This document shows positions 8,668 to 17,322 of a stretch of 64,000 bases of DNA, one piece after another. The notes beneath the pieces were generated by a model. It made no database searches, was not told the origin of the DNA, and saw only the letters and a program-made list of their open reading frames with translations. Made by a program: the position numbers and the translations under genes. Origin of the DNA: Nocardia concava NBRC 100430 (GTDB lineage Bacteria > Actinomycetota > Actinomycetes > Mycobacteriales > Mycobacteriaceae); contig NZ_BAFX01000107.1 of the NCBI RefSeq assembly GCF_000308815.1, forward strand, positions 1-64,000. Direction: 5' to 3'. Positions within the stretch are counted from its first letter, which is position 1, and each line of letters starts with the position of its first letter.

Positions 8668-9962
8668 GCGCGCATCGCTCCCCCGCCGTGGCCCGGCTGC
8701 GGCGGGCCAGCTGGGTCATGACCGCGCTGGTCACCGTGATCACCGCGGCCGCCGTGCTGATCTTCGGCTTCGTGGCCGCCACCATCGACGCACACGCGCG
8801 CGAGACCCGCGCCAACGATCAGGTCGAGCGGGTGTCGGACGGACTGGCGCGCGCCATCCAGCACGACGAGAAGCAGTCGCTGGACCTGTCGACGGTCATC
8901 GACGATCCCCTGGCCAAGGGCTCGGTGGCGGTCGTGGTGGCGGTGCGCAAACCGGGTGAGCCGTGGAAGCAGGCCCACACCTATCAGCGCTCGCTCATGC
9001 CCGACGACGCCCAGATCGCCACGCTCGCAACGCAGATCGAGGATCACGCGGACGGGCTGATCTATCAGGGCAACCGCTACACCGGCACCGATATCACCGG
9101 CCGCGCGGTCACGGTGGCGGGCAGCCCGGTGTTCTGGAACGACTGGGACAATATCGTCGTCATCCTGGCCGGGACCGAGGCCATGGCCGACGCCGGGCAG
9201 CATCAGAACCTGGTGTGGGAGTTGCTGATCGGCGGCAGCCTGCTGGTGCTGCTGTCCGCGGCCGCGACCTATCTGCTGTCCAGCCGCAGCCAGCGCCAGG
9301 CACTGCGGCTGCTCGACGAGCACGAGCAGTTCCTGGGCGACGCCGCGCACGAATTGCGTACGCCGCTCACCACTTTGAAGCTGCTCACCGAATCCAAGCC
9401 GAAGCCCGACGAGGTGCAGCAGACCCTCGCCGAGGCCCGCCGCCTCGCGGATCGCATGGCGCGCTTGGTGACCGGGCTGCTCGCCCGTGCGCGCATGCAG
9501 TCCGGCATCGCCGAACCCGAGCGCACCATGCTGCGCCTGGATCAGCTCGCCGAGGCCGTGGCCGAGGAAGCCGGAGACCCGCGCATCGTGGTCACCGCGC
9601 ACCCCAGCGTCGTGGTCGGCGACCCGCAGCTGCTCGGCCTCGCCATCCGGAACATGTTGGAAAACGGCCTCACCCACGGCGCGGTCAACCGTGCCGCCCC
9701 CGTCGAGGTGCACGTCGCCGAGGGCCGCGTCAGCATCCGCGACCACGGCCCGGGCGTCGACCCGGTCATGTCCGCCAGCCCCTTCAACCGCGGCGCCGCC
9801 GGCCGAACCGGCCGCAACGGCATCGGCCTGGCCCTGGTCGCCTGGGTCGCCGAGGCCCACGGCGGCAACGCCTCCATCGAACCCGCGGCCGGCGGCGGCA
9901 CCATCGCCACCCTCTGGCTCCCGCCCGCCGACATCACGACAGGAGTTCCCGCCGGCCGGTGA
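8664..9962 (+). CDS. Sensor histidine kinase, partner of the upstream regulator
   Basis: 432 residues from GTG 8664. Two membrane segments (about 16-38 and 182-207) enclose a roughly 140-residue extracellular sensor with no family I recognise. The HisKA H-box AHELRTPL (His near 229) follows after a short linker with no clear HAMP domain, then the ATPase domain: N-box NMLENGLTHG, G1 DHGPGVDP, G2 GRNGIGLALVAW. It would autophosphorylate and pass phosphate to Asp51 of the regulator. Its last 29 bp overlap the convergent MFS gene tail to tail. Confidence 0.9.
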   Translation: MSAHRSPAVARLRRASWVMTALVTVITAAAVLIFGFVAATIDAHARETRANDQVERVSDGLARAIQHDEKQSLDLSTVIDDPLAKGSVAVVVAVRKPGEPWKQAHTYQRSLMPDDAQIATLATQIEDHADGLIYQGNRYTGTDITGRAVTVAGSPVFWNDWDNIVVILAGTEAMADAGQHQNLVWELLIGGSLLVLLSAAATYLLSSRSQRQALRLLDEHEQFLGDAAHELRTPLTTLKLLTESKPKPDEVQQTLAEARRLADRMARLVTGLLARARMQSGIAEPERTMLRLDQLAEAVAEEAGDPRIVVTAHPSVVVGDPQLLGLAIRNMLENGLTHGAVNRAAPVEVHVAEGRVSIRDHGPGVDPVMSASPFNRGAAGRTGRNGIGLALVAWVAEAHGGNASIEPAAGGGTIATLWLPPADITTGVPAGR

Positions 9963-11196
9963 TCGGCCCCCACACGCCGATGAGCGCGACCATCACCAGC
10001 AGCGCGACGGTGATGACGGTGAACACCGTGCCCGGACCGCGGTGGTCCAGCAGCGGCAGCAGCAGGAACGGCTGAATCGCCGTGGACAGCTTGGACAGCG
10101 AGTAGGTCGCCCCCGACGCCGTACCGCGCACGCTGGTCGGGAACGACTCCGGCAGATAGGTGTGAATCGCGTCGGAGAACACATTGCTGGCCAGCGTGAA
10201 CAGGCCGCCCGACAACAGGATCAGCGGCACCGCGGTGGCGAAACCGAAGACCAGGCCGAAGACCGCCATCAACGCGGCGCTGGCCATCACCAGGTATTTC
10301 CGTTCGATGCGCTCGATCAGCGGAATGGCGAGCAGGGAGCCGAGCGGATAACCGAGGTAGGTGATCGCGAGGTACCCGAGGGAGTTCACGACGGTGAATC
10401 CCTTGTGCTGCAACACCAGAACGGCCAGCGTGCCGAAACCGTAGTAGCCGAACACCTGCAGGATCATCACCCCGGAGAACAGCGCGGTGCGGCCGCGGAA
10501 GGGCTTGCGCAGAATCTCGGTGAACGGCACCCGCTCCCGGGTCTGCCCCGCCTCCCAGTGCGGCGACTCCGGCATGTGGCGGCGCGCCACGAACACCAGT
10601 CCCGCGCCGAGACCGCCGAGCACGAACAGCCAGCGCCAGCCGTCGATGCCGAAGGGGTGCAATGGAACCAGCCAGCGGGCCAGGAAGCCGACGGACGGGA
10701 CCGCCAGGAAGCCGATCGTGTAGGCGGTGGCGATCATGCGGCCGCGCACCCGCGCGGGCATGGTCTCGGAGAGGTAGGTGTCCGACACCGTCATCTCCGC
10801 GCCGATGCCCAATCCCGCCAGCGCCCGGGTCGCCATGAGGAACCAGACGTTCGGGCTGAACGCGCCCAGCAGGGTGAAGCCCGCGTACAGGCCGATGTTC
10901 ACCATGAACATGCGGCGGCGGCCGAAGACGTCGGAGAGCCGTCCGATCACCAGCGCGCCCAGGAACTGGCCCGCGAACGCCGAGGCGAGAATCCCGCTGA
11001 GCTGATAGGTCGACAGGTGCAGCTGCTGCTTGAGGACGCCGGTGACGGTGCCCGCCAGGAACAATTCGTACAGGTCGAAGAACAATCCCATGCCCACCAG
11101 GGCGACCAGCTTGTAATGCACCGGGCCCAGCGGCTGTTCGTCCAGCCGCAGGGAGGGGGTGGATCGCGTGTCGCGAGAGTCACCGTATGTGGTCAT
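9934..11196 (-). CDS. Major facilitator superfamily transporter (metabolite:H+ symporter type)
   Basis: 420 residues with about 12 membrane segments. The loop signature GRLSDVFGRRRMFM lies between helices 2 and 3, and GLGIGAEMTVSDTYLSE belongs to the sugar/metabolite porter branch (aromatic-acid, sialate or sugar carriers). The substrate cannot be named from the sequence. Start is uncertain: ATG 11196, or a GTG three codons upstream (11205); neither has a ribosome site. The 3' end overlaps the kinase gene by 29 bp in antisense, so their transcripts can pair. Confidence 0.82.
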   Translation of the reverse strand: MTTYGDSRDTRSTPSLRLDEQPLGPVHYKLVALVGMGLFFDLYELFLAGTVTGVLKQQLHLSTYQLSGILASAFAGQFLGALVIGRLSDVFGRRRMFMVNIGLYAGFTLLGAFSPNVWFLMATRALAGLGIGAEMTVSDTYLSETMPARVRGRMIATAYTIGFLAVPSVGFLARWLVPLHPFGIDGWRWLFVLGGLGAGLVFVARRHMPESPHWEAGQTRERVPFTEILRKPFRGRTALFSGVMILQVFGYYGFGTLAVLVLQHKGFTVVNSLGYLAITYLGYPLGSLLAIPLIERIERKYLVMASAALMAVFGLVFGFATAVPLILLSGGLFTLASNVFSDAIHTYLPESFPTSVRGTASGATYSLSKLSTAIQPFLLLPLLDHRGPGTVFTVITVALLVMVALIGVWGPITGRRELLS

Positions 11197-11263
11197 CGGA
11201 CACACATAGCACTTTCGCCGGACAGCGAGCCATGGTTGTGATCACCATAGAGGAGTGGATGTC

Positions 11264-11917
11264 GTGGGGACCGGGCTCGAATCGTTGACGATGGTGCGGC
11301 ACGGGGAGAGTACGGCCAATGCCGCTCCTTATACGGGGGCGGCGGAATTCATCAGCGGCACAAGGGATGCCGATGTGCCGTTGACGGAGAAGGGGGCCGG
11401 GCAGGCGGCTGCCGTGGGGAAGCGGCTGGCCGAGATCGCGCCGGGGTTCGATCTGGTGCTGTGCTCGCCGTATGTTCGGACTCGGGAGACCGCGCGGATC
11501 GCGCTCGAGGCGGTGGATGCGCCGACGCCGCGGTTCGATGAGCGGCTGCGGGATCGGGAGAACGGAATTCTGTTCGGGCTCACCAGGTCCGGGATCATGC
11601 TGCGGTATCCGCGGGAGTATCGGGAGATGGGGAGGCTCGGCGGGTTCTACTACCGGCCGCCGGGCGGGGAGTCGTGGCCGGACGTGGCGCTGCGGCTGCG
11701 GGCGGTGCTGCGGGAAATGCACGGGCACGTGCTGGTTTTCACGCACGATATCGCGATTGTGTTGACCCGCTATCTGTTCGGGGAGCTGGCGGAGGCGCAG
11801 TTGAGCGCGCAGACCACGGCGCAGGTGCGCAATGCGTCGATAACCCGATGGGAGCGAATGGACTCCGGCGATGCGATGCGGCTGACCGTGTACAACGACG
11901 CCTCGCACCTGGACTAG
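11264..11917 (+). CDS. Histidine phosphatase family (phosphoglycerate-mutase-like) protein
   Basis: 217 residues. Carries the RHGES motif near the N-terminus (MVRHGESTAN, catalytic phosphohistidine), the second Arg in SPYVRTRETA, and FTHDIAI with the second catalytic His. These residues fit a phosphatase of the cobC/gpm2 type, but the substrate is not predictable. GTG 11264 was chosen because AGAGGAG ends 8 nt before it; an earlier GTG at 11255 would overlap that site. It ends 3 bp from the convergent DJ-1-like gene. Confidence 0.83.
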   Translation: MGTGLESLTMVRHGESTANAAPYTGAAEFISGTRDADVPLTEKGAGQAAAVGKRLAEIAPGFDLVLCSPYVRTRETARIALEAVDAPTPRFDERLRDRENGILFGLTRSGIMLRYPREYREMGRLGGFYYRPPGGESWPDVALRLRAVLREMHGHVLVFTHDIAIVLTRYLFGELAEAQLSAQTTAQVRNASITRWERMDSGDAMRLTVYNDASHLD

Positions 11918-11920
11918 ACG

Positions 11921-12583
11921 CTACTTCGGCCGCGTCGGATCCACCGAGCCCAACGCCCACTCCGCGCCCTCGGGCCAGTCGGTGCCGCGCGGCGGTTCCG
12001 GGTCGTATTGGATGCCGCGGCGGACCCAGCGGGCGCGCTCGTCACCGGCGAGGCGCTGGACCAGGTACAGGGCCATGTCGGTTCCGGCGGAGACGCCCGA
12101 GGAGGTGACGATGTCGCCGGAGTCGACGTAGCGGGCGTCGGGGCGCACCCGGATGGTCGGGTCGAGTTCGGCGAGCACGTCGAGGGAGCGCCAGTGGGTG
12201 GTGGCCGGGCGGTCCTTCAGCAGCCCGGCGGCGGCCAGGACCAGCGAGCCGGTGCACACGCTGGTGATCAGCGGCACCCGATCGCGTTGGGTCCGAACCC
12301 AATCCAGGACCTCGCGGTCGTGCACCATCGGCCGGGTGCCCTGTCCACCGGGGAATACAAGAACATCCATGGCGGGCGCGGTCTCGAACGAGTGGTCCGG
12401 TGTCACTTTCAAGCCCTTGGCACACCGCACGATCGCACCGGTGTGCGAGAAGGTGAACACCTCCCAGCCGTCCTCGGGCACCATGCGCGTCCAGAACGCC
12501 AGCACTTCCCAGGGCCCGGCGAAGTCGAGTTCCTCGACGCCGTCGAACAACAGAATCCCGATCCTGCGCGTCGCTTCGGCCAT
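11921..12583 (-). CDS. DJ-1/PfpI superfamily protein, isonitrile-hydratase-like
   Basis: 220 residues. Class I glutamine-amidotransferase-like fold with the nucleophile elbow at Cys110 (ITSVCTGSLVLA) and an N-terminal FDGVEELDFAGPWEV that resembles isocyanide hydratase (ThiJ/PfpI subgroup lacking the AraC DNA-binding tail). Possible activities are isonitrile hydration or glyoxalase/deglycase chemistry; the sequence does not decide. Divergent from the PucR-type regulator at 12778, which may be coincidental or regulatory. Confidence 0.78.
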   Translation of the reverse strand: MAEATRRIGILLFDGVEELDFAGPWEVLAFWTRMVPEDGWEVFTFSHTGAIVRCAKGLKVTPDHSFETAPAMDVLVFPGGQGTRPMVHDREVLDWVRTQRDRVPLITSVCTGSLVLAAAGLLKDRPATTHWRSLDVLAELDPTIRVRPDARYVDSGDIVTSSGVSAGTDMALYLVQRLAGDERARWVRRGIQYDPEPPRGTDWPEGAEWALGSVDPTRPK

Positions 12584-12639
12584 GCCCCGATGCTTCCATC
12601 CGGCAGCGATCGTTTGTCATGCGGGGTCCACCTGGCACA

Positions 12640-12653
12640 TGTGAGAAGTCACA
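12640..12653. promoter_or_regulatory. Palindrome TGTGA-N4-TCACA in the divergent spacer
   Basis: Perfect 5-4-5 inverted repeat TGTGAGAAGTCACA between the DJ-1-like gene and the PucR-type regulator. It resembles a CRP/GlxR half-site pair, but those use a 6-bp spacer, so the binding protein is uncertain. Confidence 0.3.
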
Positions 12654-12777
12654 AGTCGGCCGGAAGGGCATTACTGTGCTTCACAGGAGGAATCGAACCG
12701 GCCGCTCGAATATGCGGCATGCGTTAGCGTTTCATGTCCCGGAAGGGGCACCACCCCGGGGGTCGAAGGGAGCACGG

Positions 12778-14052
12778 ATGTCCGTGGAGATTCCGGCCCG
12801 GGCTGGGCTCACCGTGTCCGGCAGTCCGATATCGTCGCCGCTCAAGGATGTGCGCGGGCTCGCGCGGCACATGGTCGGGCATTTCGTCGAGACGGTCGCG
12901 CCGTGCGGGACGCTGCCCGGGGACGCGATTCACGGCGACGTCACCGCCATCACCCGGATCTGCCTGGAACTGGCGGTCGGCATGCTGGACGGGCGAGATA
13001 TTCCGGAGAAGACCAAGCGTCTGGAGGAGGCCGCCGCGCAATGGGCGCGCGAGGGCATTCCGATCGACACCATCCATCACGCCATCCACGAGGGCTTCAA
13101 GATCGGCTCCGAACTGGTGATGGCCAATGCCATGTCGCGCCACCTCCGCCAGGAGACCGCCGACGGCGACGCGACGCTGGTGATCGCGGCCGCCGATATG
13201 GACAACATCATGGACGGCGCGAAACTGGTCGTGGAGCTGCTGGACCGGATGACCTCCGCGGTGGCCATGGCGTACGTGCGGGAACTGCGGTCGGTGGTGA
13301 GCGAACACCACACGGCCGTGCACACTCTGACCTCCGCGCTGCTGGGCGGGCACAGCACCTCGACCATGGCGCGCGAGTGCGGCATCGAGATCGCCGAGAC
13401 GTATCACGTGCTGGCGCTGGCCATTCCGGATCATCCGGAGGAGCACTCCCCCACCGTGGACGGCGCGGTGGTGGCGCGGCGCAAGCTGCGGCGGGTGCAG
13501 GCGGAGCTGGCCACGCGGTATACCGACAAGGTGCTGTCGCTGCTGAGCGTGGACGGCGGGACGCTGCTGGTCCCGGCGACCGCGCTCGCCGAGGAGCAGC
13601 TCGACGAGCTGGTCGAACAGCTGTCGCGGGCCGCGCGGGTGCCGATCACGGCGACCATGGTTTCCGCTACGCCGCAACAGATTCCGGACGCCGCCGATCA
13701 GGCGCACGAACTGCTGGACATCGTGCACCGACTACGGCTGGTGCGCGGACTGTTCCGATTCGACGAACTGGCTTTGGAATACCAGCTGACCAGACCCGGT
13801 CCCGGCCGCGACCACCTGGGCTCGCTGCTGGACCCGCTCGACGAGCACGCGGAACTGCTGGAAACCCTGCAATCCCACATCAGCAACAACCTCAACCGTC
13901 AGCGCACCGCGCGAATGCTGCACGTGCACACCAACACCGTCGACTACCGCCTCAAGCGAATCGGGCAGCTGACCGGCTTCGACCCGACCCAGGCGTCGGG
14001 GCTGTGGTACCTGCGGTCCGCGCTGGTGGCGCGGACCTATCAGGCCGGATAG
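12778..14052 (+). CDS. PucR-family transcriptional regulator (GGDEF-like plus helix-turn-helix)
   Basis: 424 residues from ATG 12778, preceded by GAAGGGAG. The N-terminal region (about 25-170) is helical and resembles the RsbT co-antagonist-like N-domain found in many nocardial PucR proteins. A central CdaR/GGDEF-like segment leads to the C-terminal PucR HTH: NLNRQRTARMLHVHTNTVDY and RLKRIGQLTG. It lacks the N-terminal purine-sensing PucR domain, unlike the regulator at 35990. The target is unknown; the nearest candidates are the divergent DJ-1-like gene and the convergent lipase, whose stop lies only 4 bp away. Confidence 0.83.
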   Translation: MSVEIPARAGLTVSGSPISSPLKDVRGLARHMVGHFVETVAPCGTLPGDAIHGDVTAITRICLELAVGMLDGRDIPEKTKRLEEAAAQWAREGIPIDTIHHAIHEGFKIGSELVMANAMSRHLRQETADGDATLVIAAADMDNIMDGAKLVVELLDRMTSAVAMAYVRELRSVVSEHHTAVHTLTSALLGGHSTSTMARECGIEIAETYHVLALAIPDHPEEHSPTVDGAVVARRKLRRVQAELATRYTDKVLSLLSVDGGTLLVPATALAEEQLDELVEQLSRAARVPITATMVSATPQQIPDAADQAHELLDIVHRLRLVRGLFRFDELALEYQLTRPGPGRDHLGSLLDPLDEHAELLETLQSHISNNLNRQRTARMLHVHTNTVDYRLKRIGQLTGFDPTQASGLWYLRSALVARTYQAG

Positions 14053-14056
14053 CACG

Positions 14057-15268
14057 TCAGCAGTTGGAGGGCGCGGGGTCGCCGCGGAAGCGGGCGTCGA
14101 GCCAGGTGAGTGCGGCCGGGAGACCCAGGACGGCGGCGGTCAGATGGTCGGGGACCGGTTCCTGCTCGGACCAGACCTGCGCGCCCGCCGCGCAGTAGCG
14201 GTGAATGGTATCGACGATCGCATCGACCGGGATCAAGCCGTCGATCGGTGAATGCCATTCGAAGACAGGCATGTTCGGGACGCCCTTGAACAGTTCGAGG
14301 CTGTTCTCCTCGACCACCGAACGGGCCGTCTGATCGCCGGTCATGACCGTCGTCTTGGCGATATCGAGTGCGCCCTGCCCCGCGCCCGCGGTCAGGATGT
14401 CATTGGTGCAGCTGTTGAGCAGCTTGTCGCGAATCGCCAGGCCGCGGTCGTTGAGCTGGTCGGTGAGCGGAAAGCGGTCGGGGTACTCGCGTTCCAGGCC
14501 CAGGCCCGCCGCGAGGGCCAGGCCGAAGACCGGATGCCGGTTCAGGCCGAGGGTTTCCAGCATGGAGACCAGGTTCATCGGGACGCCGCCCATGGCCGCG
14601 CCCGCGATGTGCAGGTCGGGGGCGTACGACGCGGCCAGCGCCGCGGCCCAGGCCGTGGCCATGCCGCCGCCCGAATAACCGGTCATGGCGACCGGGCTGT
14701 GCTCGACCTGCAACGCGGACACGTGCTGCGCCGCACGAATCCCGTCCAGGGTGATCTGCCCGCCGAGTTTGGCCGCGCCGTAGGCGAATCGGGGGCCGAG
14801 ATGGTCGGGCAGGGCCACGGTCCAGCCGCGCTGTAGCAGGATGTTCCAGGCCGGGGCCTCACGGACCATGAGATTGGGGTCGGTGGTGTAGAGCACCCGG
14901 GACACCGCGCACTGCGCGCCCAGGCCGTTGATGATCTGCTGCAGCGACAGCAGCGGGGCATCCGGGCGGCGATTGCGCGGGGACAGCACGGTGGTGGTGG
15001 CCGCGATCGGCTTGCCCTCGGAACTGGTGGAGCGGAACTTGATCAGCGTGATCTCGGTGTCGGGGAAGATGGCCAGCGCGGGCATGGCGCGCACGGCCAG
15101 CACGTCACCGGGCTGGTGATCGGCGAGATCGGCGGGGGCGGCGTAGAAGGGGTCCGGATCCGGGGTGGGAAGCAGGGGTTGCGCGGCCGCGGAACCCGAT
15201 GCGACGAGCCCGGAGGCGATCGTGAACAGCAGAGCGCCGATGACCGCGATCGGCACGCGTATCCTCAT
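14057..15268 (-). CDS. Secreted lipase (LIP-family alpha/beta hydrolase)
   Basis: 403 residues from ATG 15268. A cleavable signal peptide (RVPIAVIGALLF...GSAAAQP) is followed by DPFYAAPADLADHQPGDVLA, the typical opening of Candida-lipase-like secretory lipases of Actinobacteria. The nucleophile elbow is GYSGGG; acid and His candidates are in EWHSPIDGLIP and VPDHLTAA. Expected to hydrolyse acylglycerols or other esters outside the cell. Conserved cysteines (AQC, NSC, RYC) could form disulphides. A 9-bp inverted repeat lies about 63 bp upstream. Confidence 0.85.
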   Translation of the reverse strand: MRIRVPIAVIGALLFTIASGLVASGSAAAQPLLPTPDPDPFYAAPADLADHQPGDVLAVRAMPALAIFPDTEITLIKFRSTSSEGKPIAATTTVLSPRNRRPDAPLLSLQQIINGLGAQCAVSRVLYTTDPNLMVREAPAWNILLQRGWTVALPDHLGPRFAYGAAKLGGQITLDGIRAAQHVSALQVEHSPVAMTGYSGGGMATAWAAALAASYAPDLHIAGAAMGGVPMNLVSMLETLGLNRHPVFGLALAAGLGLEREYPDRFPLTDQLNDRGLAIRDKLLNSCTNDILTAGAGQGALDIAKTTVMTGDQTARSVVEENSLELFKGVPNMPVFEWHSPIDGLIPVDAIVDTIHRYCAAGAQVWSEQEPVPDHLTAAVLGLPAALTWLDARFRGDPAPSNC

Positions 15269-15330
15269 GCCGGGCAGCGTAGGAAGGTCCGCGCGGGTGG
15301 TCGAGAGGGACACGCCAACCTTCCGAACAG

Positions 15331-15359
15331 TCACAATCGCCGCGCGGGGACGATTGTGA
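15331..15359. promoter_or_regulatory. Inverted repeat TCACAATCG-N11-CGATTGTGA upstream of the lipase
   Basis: Perfect 9-bp arms (15331-15339 and 15351-15359), 63 bp before the lipase start. Its position fits an operator; no regulator is adjacent. Confidence 0.4.
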
Positions 15360-15558
15360 GCGGTGGCAGACGGGCGGGGATCTCATTCGGGGGCAAGGTA
15401 TTTGGACATTACATTTGGGGCACAGTCGTTTCTGTTCCACTGAGTAACAACTAAACTCGGTCGGCGCTTGTGACATATCCAAGCGCGATTCGTAACACCT
15501 TCTCAGCCAGGATATTCCGGTTACGTTCGGTCACAGAGATACTACTGAGGAGTAGCAC

Positions 15559-15801
15559 ATGACCGGCACCACCGAAGGCAAGGTCTTGTTCGACAGCGTG
15601 GGGGAGGCGCTCACCCACCGAGTCACCGTGTACCTCGGCGGGCCGGAGGACGGTGCCGAACTCACCATGGAATACGCGGCCACCTGGAGAGAGGCGTCCG
15701 ATTTCACGGTGGCGGCGGTACATGCCGGACTGGCCGTGACAGTCGACGGACGCATCCGGCCGGGTCTGCGCCGACTACCGCGTTACGGTTTCCGGCATTG
15801 A
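15559..15801 (+). CDS. Small hypothetical protein, 80 residues
   Basis: Supported by a strong ribosome site (GAGGAG, 6 nt before ATG 15559) and a sequence with ordinary amino-acid balance. It looks like a small alternating beta/alpha protein (RVTVYLGGPEDGAELTM) with a basic tail (RPGLRRLPRYGFRH). No signal peptide, membrane segment or known motif. It ends 35 bp from the convergent esterase gene. I do not recognise the family. Confidence 0.55.
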   Translation: MTGTTEGKVLFDSVGEALTHRVTVYLGGPEDGAELTMEYAATWREASDFTVAAVHAGLAVTVDGRIRPGLRRLPRYGFRH

Positions 15802-15805
15802 AATA

Positions 15806-15829
15806 GCCCGAACCACAACCGATTCGGGC
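15806..15829. terminator. Weak hairpin between convergent genes
   Basis: 7-bp stem GCCCGAA/TTCGGGC with a 10-nt loop, in the 35-bp gap between the small protein and esterase stops. Confidence 0.4.
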
Positions 15830-15836
15830 GGCTCCA

Positions 15837-16829
15837 TCACCGCCCGAAGGCGGTCGCGAGGGTATCCCAGGCCGGGCCCAGCTGCGTGGAGAAATCCTCC
15901 CAGGCGTGAATGCCGGTCGGCTCGTAATGCACGGTGGCGGGAATTCGCAAGTCGCTCAGGCGTTTCGCGAAGGTCTCGGTGCAGATCCGGGCACCCGCCT
16001 CCAATGCCACACCGCCGCCCGCGGTTTGCAGGGCGGCCATCGTGTCCGATGCTCTCAGCACCTCGGCCAGGTCGAGCATCCCGGGGACGCCGGTGGCGGC
16101 CGAGAGATAGATGACGGTGCCGCGCAAGGCTTCCGCGCCCAGCGTGCTGTCGTGGGTCACCCAGTCGAAGGTGCCCAGCGGTCCCCACATCTTCACGACA
16201 TTGCCGCCGCGCGAGGCCACCGTGAGCGCGGTGACCGCGCTGCCGGGTCCGTCGATGGTGGAGTAGCAGCCGCTCAATCCGGCCACGGCACGGTAGAAGC
16301 CGGGGTGGCGGTGGGCCAGCATCATCGCGCCCTGCGCGCCCATGGAGACGCCCGCGATGGCGCGGCGGCCGTCCGAATGCAGATACGGCTCGATGGCTCC
16401 GGGCAATTCGCCGGTGAGGAAGGTTTCCCAGCGGTTCCAGCCCAGGGCGACGTCGGGGCGCTGCCAGTCGGTGTACATGCTGCCGGTGGCGCCGGCGGGG
16501 AAGACCACATCGACCGGTTTGTCGGCGAAGAAGTCAGCGGCGTGGCCCTTGGTGAGCCAGTCCGAGACGCCTTCGGCATCGACGCCGTCGAGGAGGTAGA
16601 GGGTCGGGCGGGGTCCGTCGCCGGAGCCGTGCAGCACATCGAGGGTGACAGTGCGGCCCATGGCCTCCGACTCGACCTCGACCCGCTCCCAGCGCGGCCC
16701 GATCCGATCGGAATTGATAACGCTCGTGCGCAAGGCATTTCGGTCCGCCGTCGCGGTCACCGGCATGCTCGCGACCATCAGCAGTGCGGCCGCGACCACC
16801 GCCGTACGCCATATTCTGCTGTCCGACAA
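15837..16829 (-). CDS. Secreted esterase of the antigen 85 / mycolyltransferase fold
   Basis: 330 residues. I place the start at TTG 16829, because CAGGAG lies 5 nt before it and the product then has a clean signal peptide (RTAVVAAALLMVASMPVTATA). An ATG at 16853 is the alternative. The alpha/beta hydrolase has the features of the esterase-D/antigen 85 family: LYLLDGVDAEGVSDWL, the nucleophile AGVSMGAQGAMMLA (Ser), acid candidate near ALEAGARI, and the catalytic His in PTGIHAWEDF. Likely acts at the cell envelope on trehalose mycolates or similar esters. Preceded by a leader with two strong hairpins. Confidence 0.85.
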   Translation of the reverse strand: MSDSRIWRTAVVAAALLMVASMPVTATADRNALRTSVINSDRIGPRWERVEVESEAMGRTVTLDVLHGSGDGPRPTLYLLDGVDAEGVSDWLTKGHAADFFADKPVDVVFPAGATGSMYTDWQRPDVALGWNRWETFLTGELPGAIEPYLHSDGRRAIAGVSMGAQGAMMLAHRHPGFYRAVAGLSGCYSTIDGPGSAVTALTVASRGGNVVKMWGPLGTFDWVTHDSTLGAEALRGTVIYLSAATGVPGMLDLAEVLRASDTMAALQTAGGGVALEAGARICTETFAKRLSDLRIPATVHYEPTGIHAWEDFSTQLGPAWDTLATAFGR

Positions 16830-16863
16830 AGCAACTCCTGAAGCGGGCTTCATATCCGAAGAA

Positions 16864-16963
16864 CCCACCGAGCGGCTGCGAGGAAATCCGCTCGGTGGGT
16901 GGTCTTCATTCAACAGTGCGAAAAGAGCAGACAGTCCTCGATGTGCGGGGGCAGGCGAGGACT
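16864..16963 (-). promoter_or_regulatory. Structured leader with two hairpins upstream of the esterase
   Basis: The start-proximal hairpin has perfect 12-bp arms CCCACCGAGCGG/CCGCTCGGTGGG (16864-16875 and 16888-16899, 12-nt loop). A second has 8-bp arms AGTCCTCG/CGAGGACT (16933-16940 and 16956-16963, 15-nt loop). The first ends about 25 nt before the ribosome site, so it could be a cis-regulatory leader or the terminator of an unseen RNA. Confidence 0.45.
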
Positions 16964-17249
16964 CGGACTCACCTCCAAAACGCGTGTCCCAGTGCGGTTT
17001 CCGATTCCGAAATTGACCGCGCATTCTTTTCGGTCCAATACCGTGTTTCGATCCAATCTCGGAACCATCACGAGCGTAACCAGCGGCGGGCATCACACGG
17101 CAGATCCGGAAGCACCTTCTGGAGAGTTCACAATCGCGGCCGATCTACACGTGGGATTGACCACAGCAGCGGATGCCTCCACCCCGTTCCCCTGGTCGTC
17201 AATCCCCCGAAACATGCCATCAACCAAGCGTTTTCTCGCGACAAACCCG
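16964..17249. other. Gene-poor stretch between esterase leader and DMT promoter
   Basis: No coding region is supported; reading frames crossing it have no ribosome site and unnatural composition. It is slightly richer in A+T than its neighbours and probably holds the esterase promoter. Confidence 0.4.
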
Positions 17250-17279
17250 TTGACCTGCACGTTGAGGACCGACTAGGTT
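17250..17279 (+). promoter_or_regulatory. Sigma-A-type promoter of the DMT transporter
   Basis: TTGACC (17250-17255), 18-bp spacer, TAGGTT (17274-17279). Start of transcription is expected near 17286, just ahead of the palindrome at 17293. Confidence 0.6.
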
Positions 17280-17292
17280 TGCGTCCGAGAGT

Positions 17293-17306
17293 TTGGTCTA
17301 GACCAA
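17293..17306. promoter_or_regulatory. Perfect 14-bp palindrome TTGGTCTAGACCAA, DasR/GntR-like operator
   Basis: Lies right after the predicted transcription start and 16 nt before the GTG of the DMT transporter, a repression position. The core TGGTCTAGACCA equals the centre of the Streptomyces DasR responsive element and related GntR/HutC operators. No gntR gene is in the window, so the regulator would act in trans. Confidence 0.6.
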
Positions 17307-17322
17307 CCGAGAGGATGCGCGC

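Noticed and set aside
12640..12653. CRP/GlxR site
   Set aside because: Half-sites TGTGA and TCACA are perfect but spaced 4 bp instead of 6. Kept only as an unassigned palindrome.
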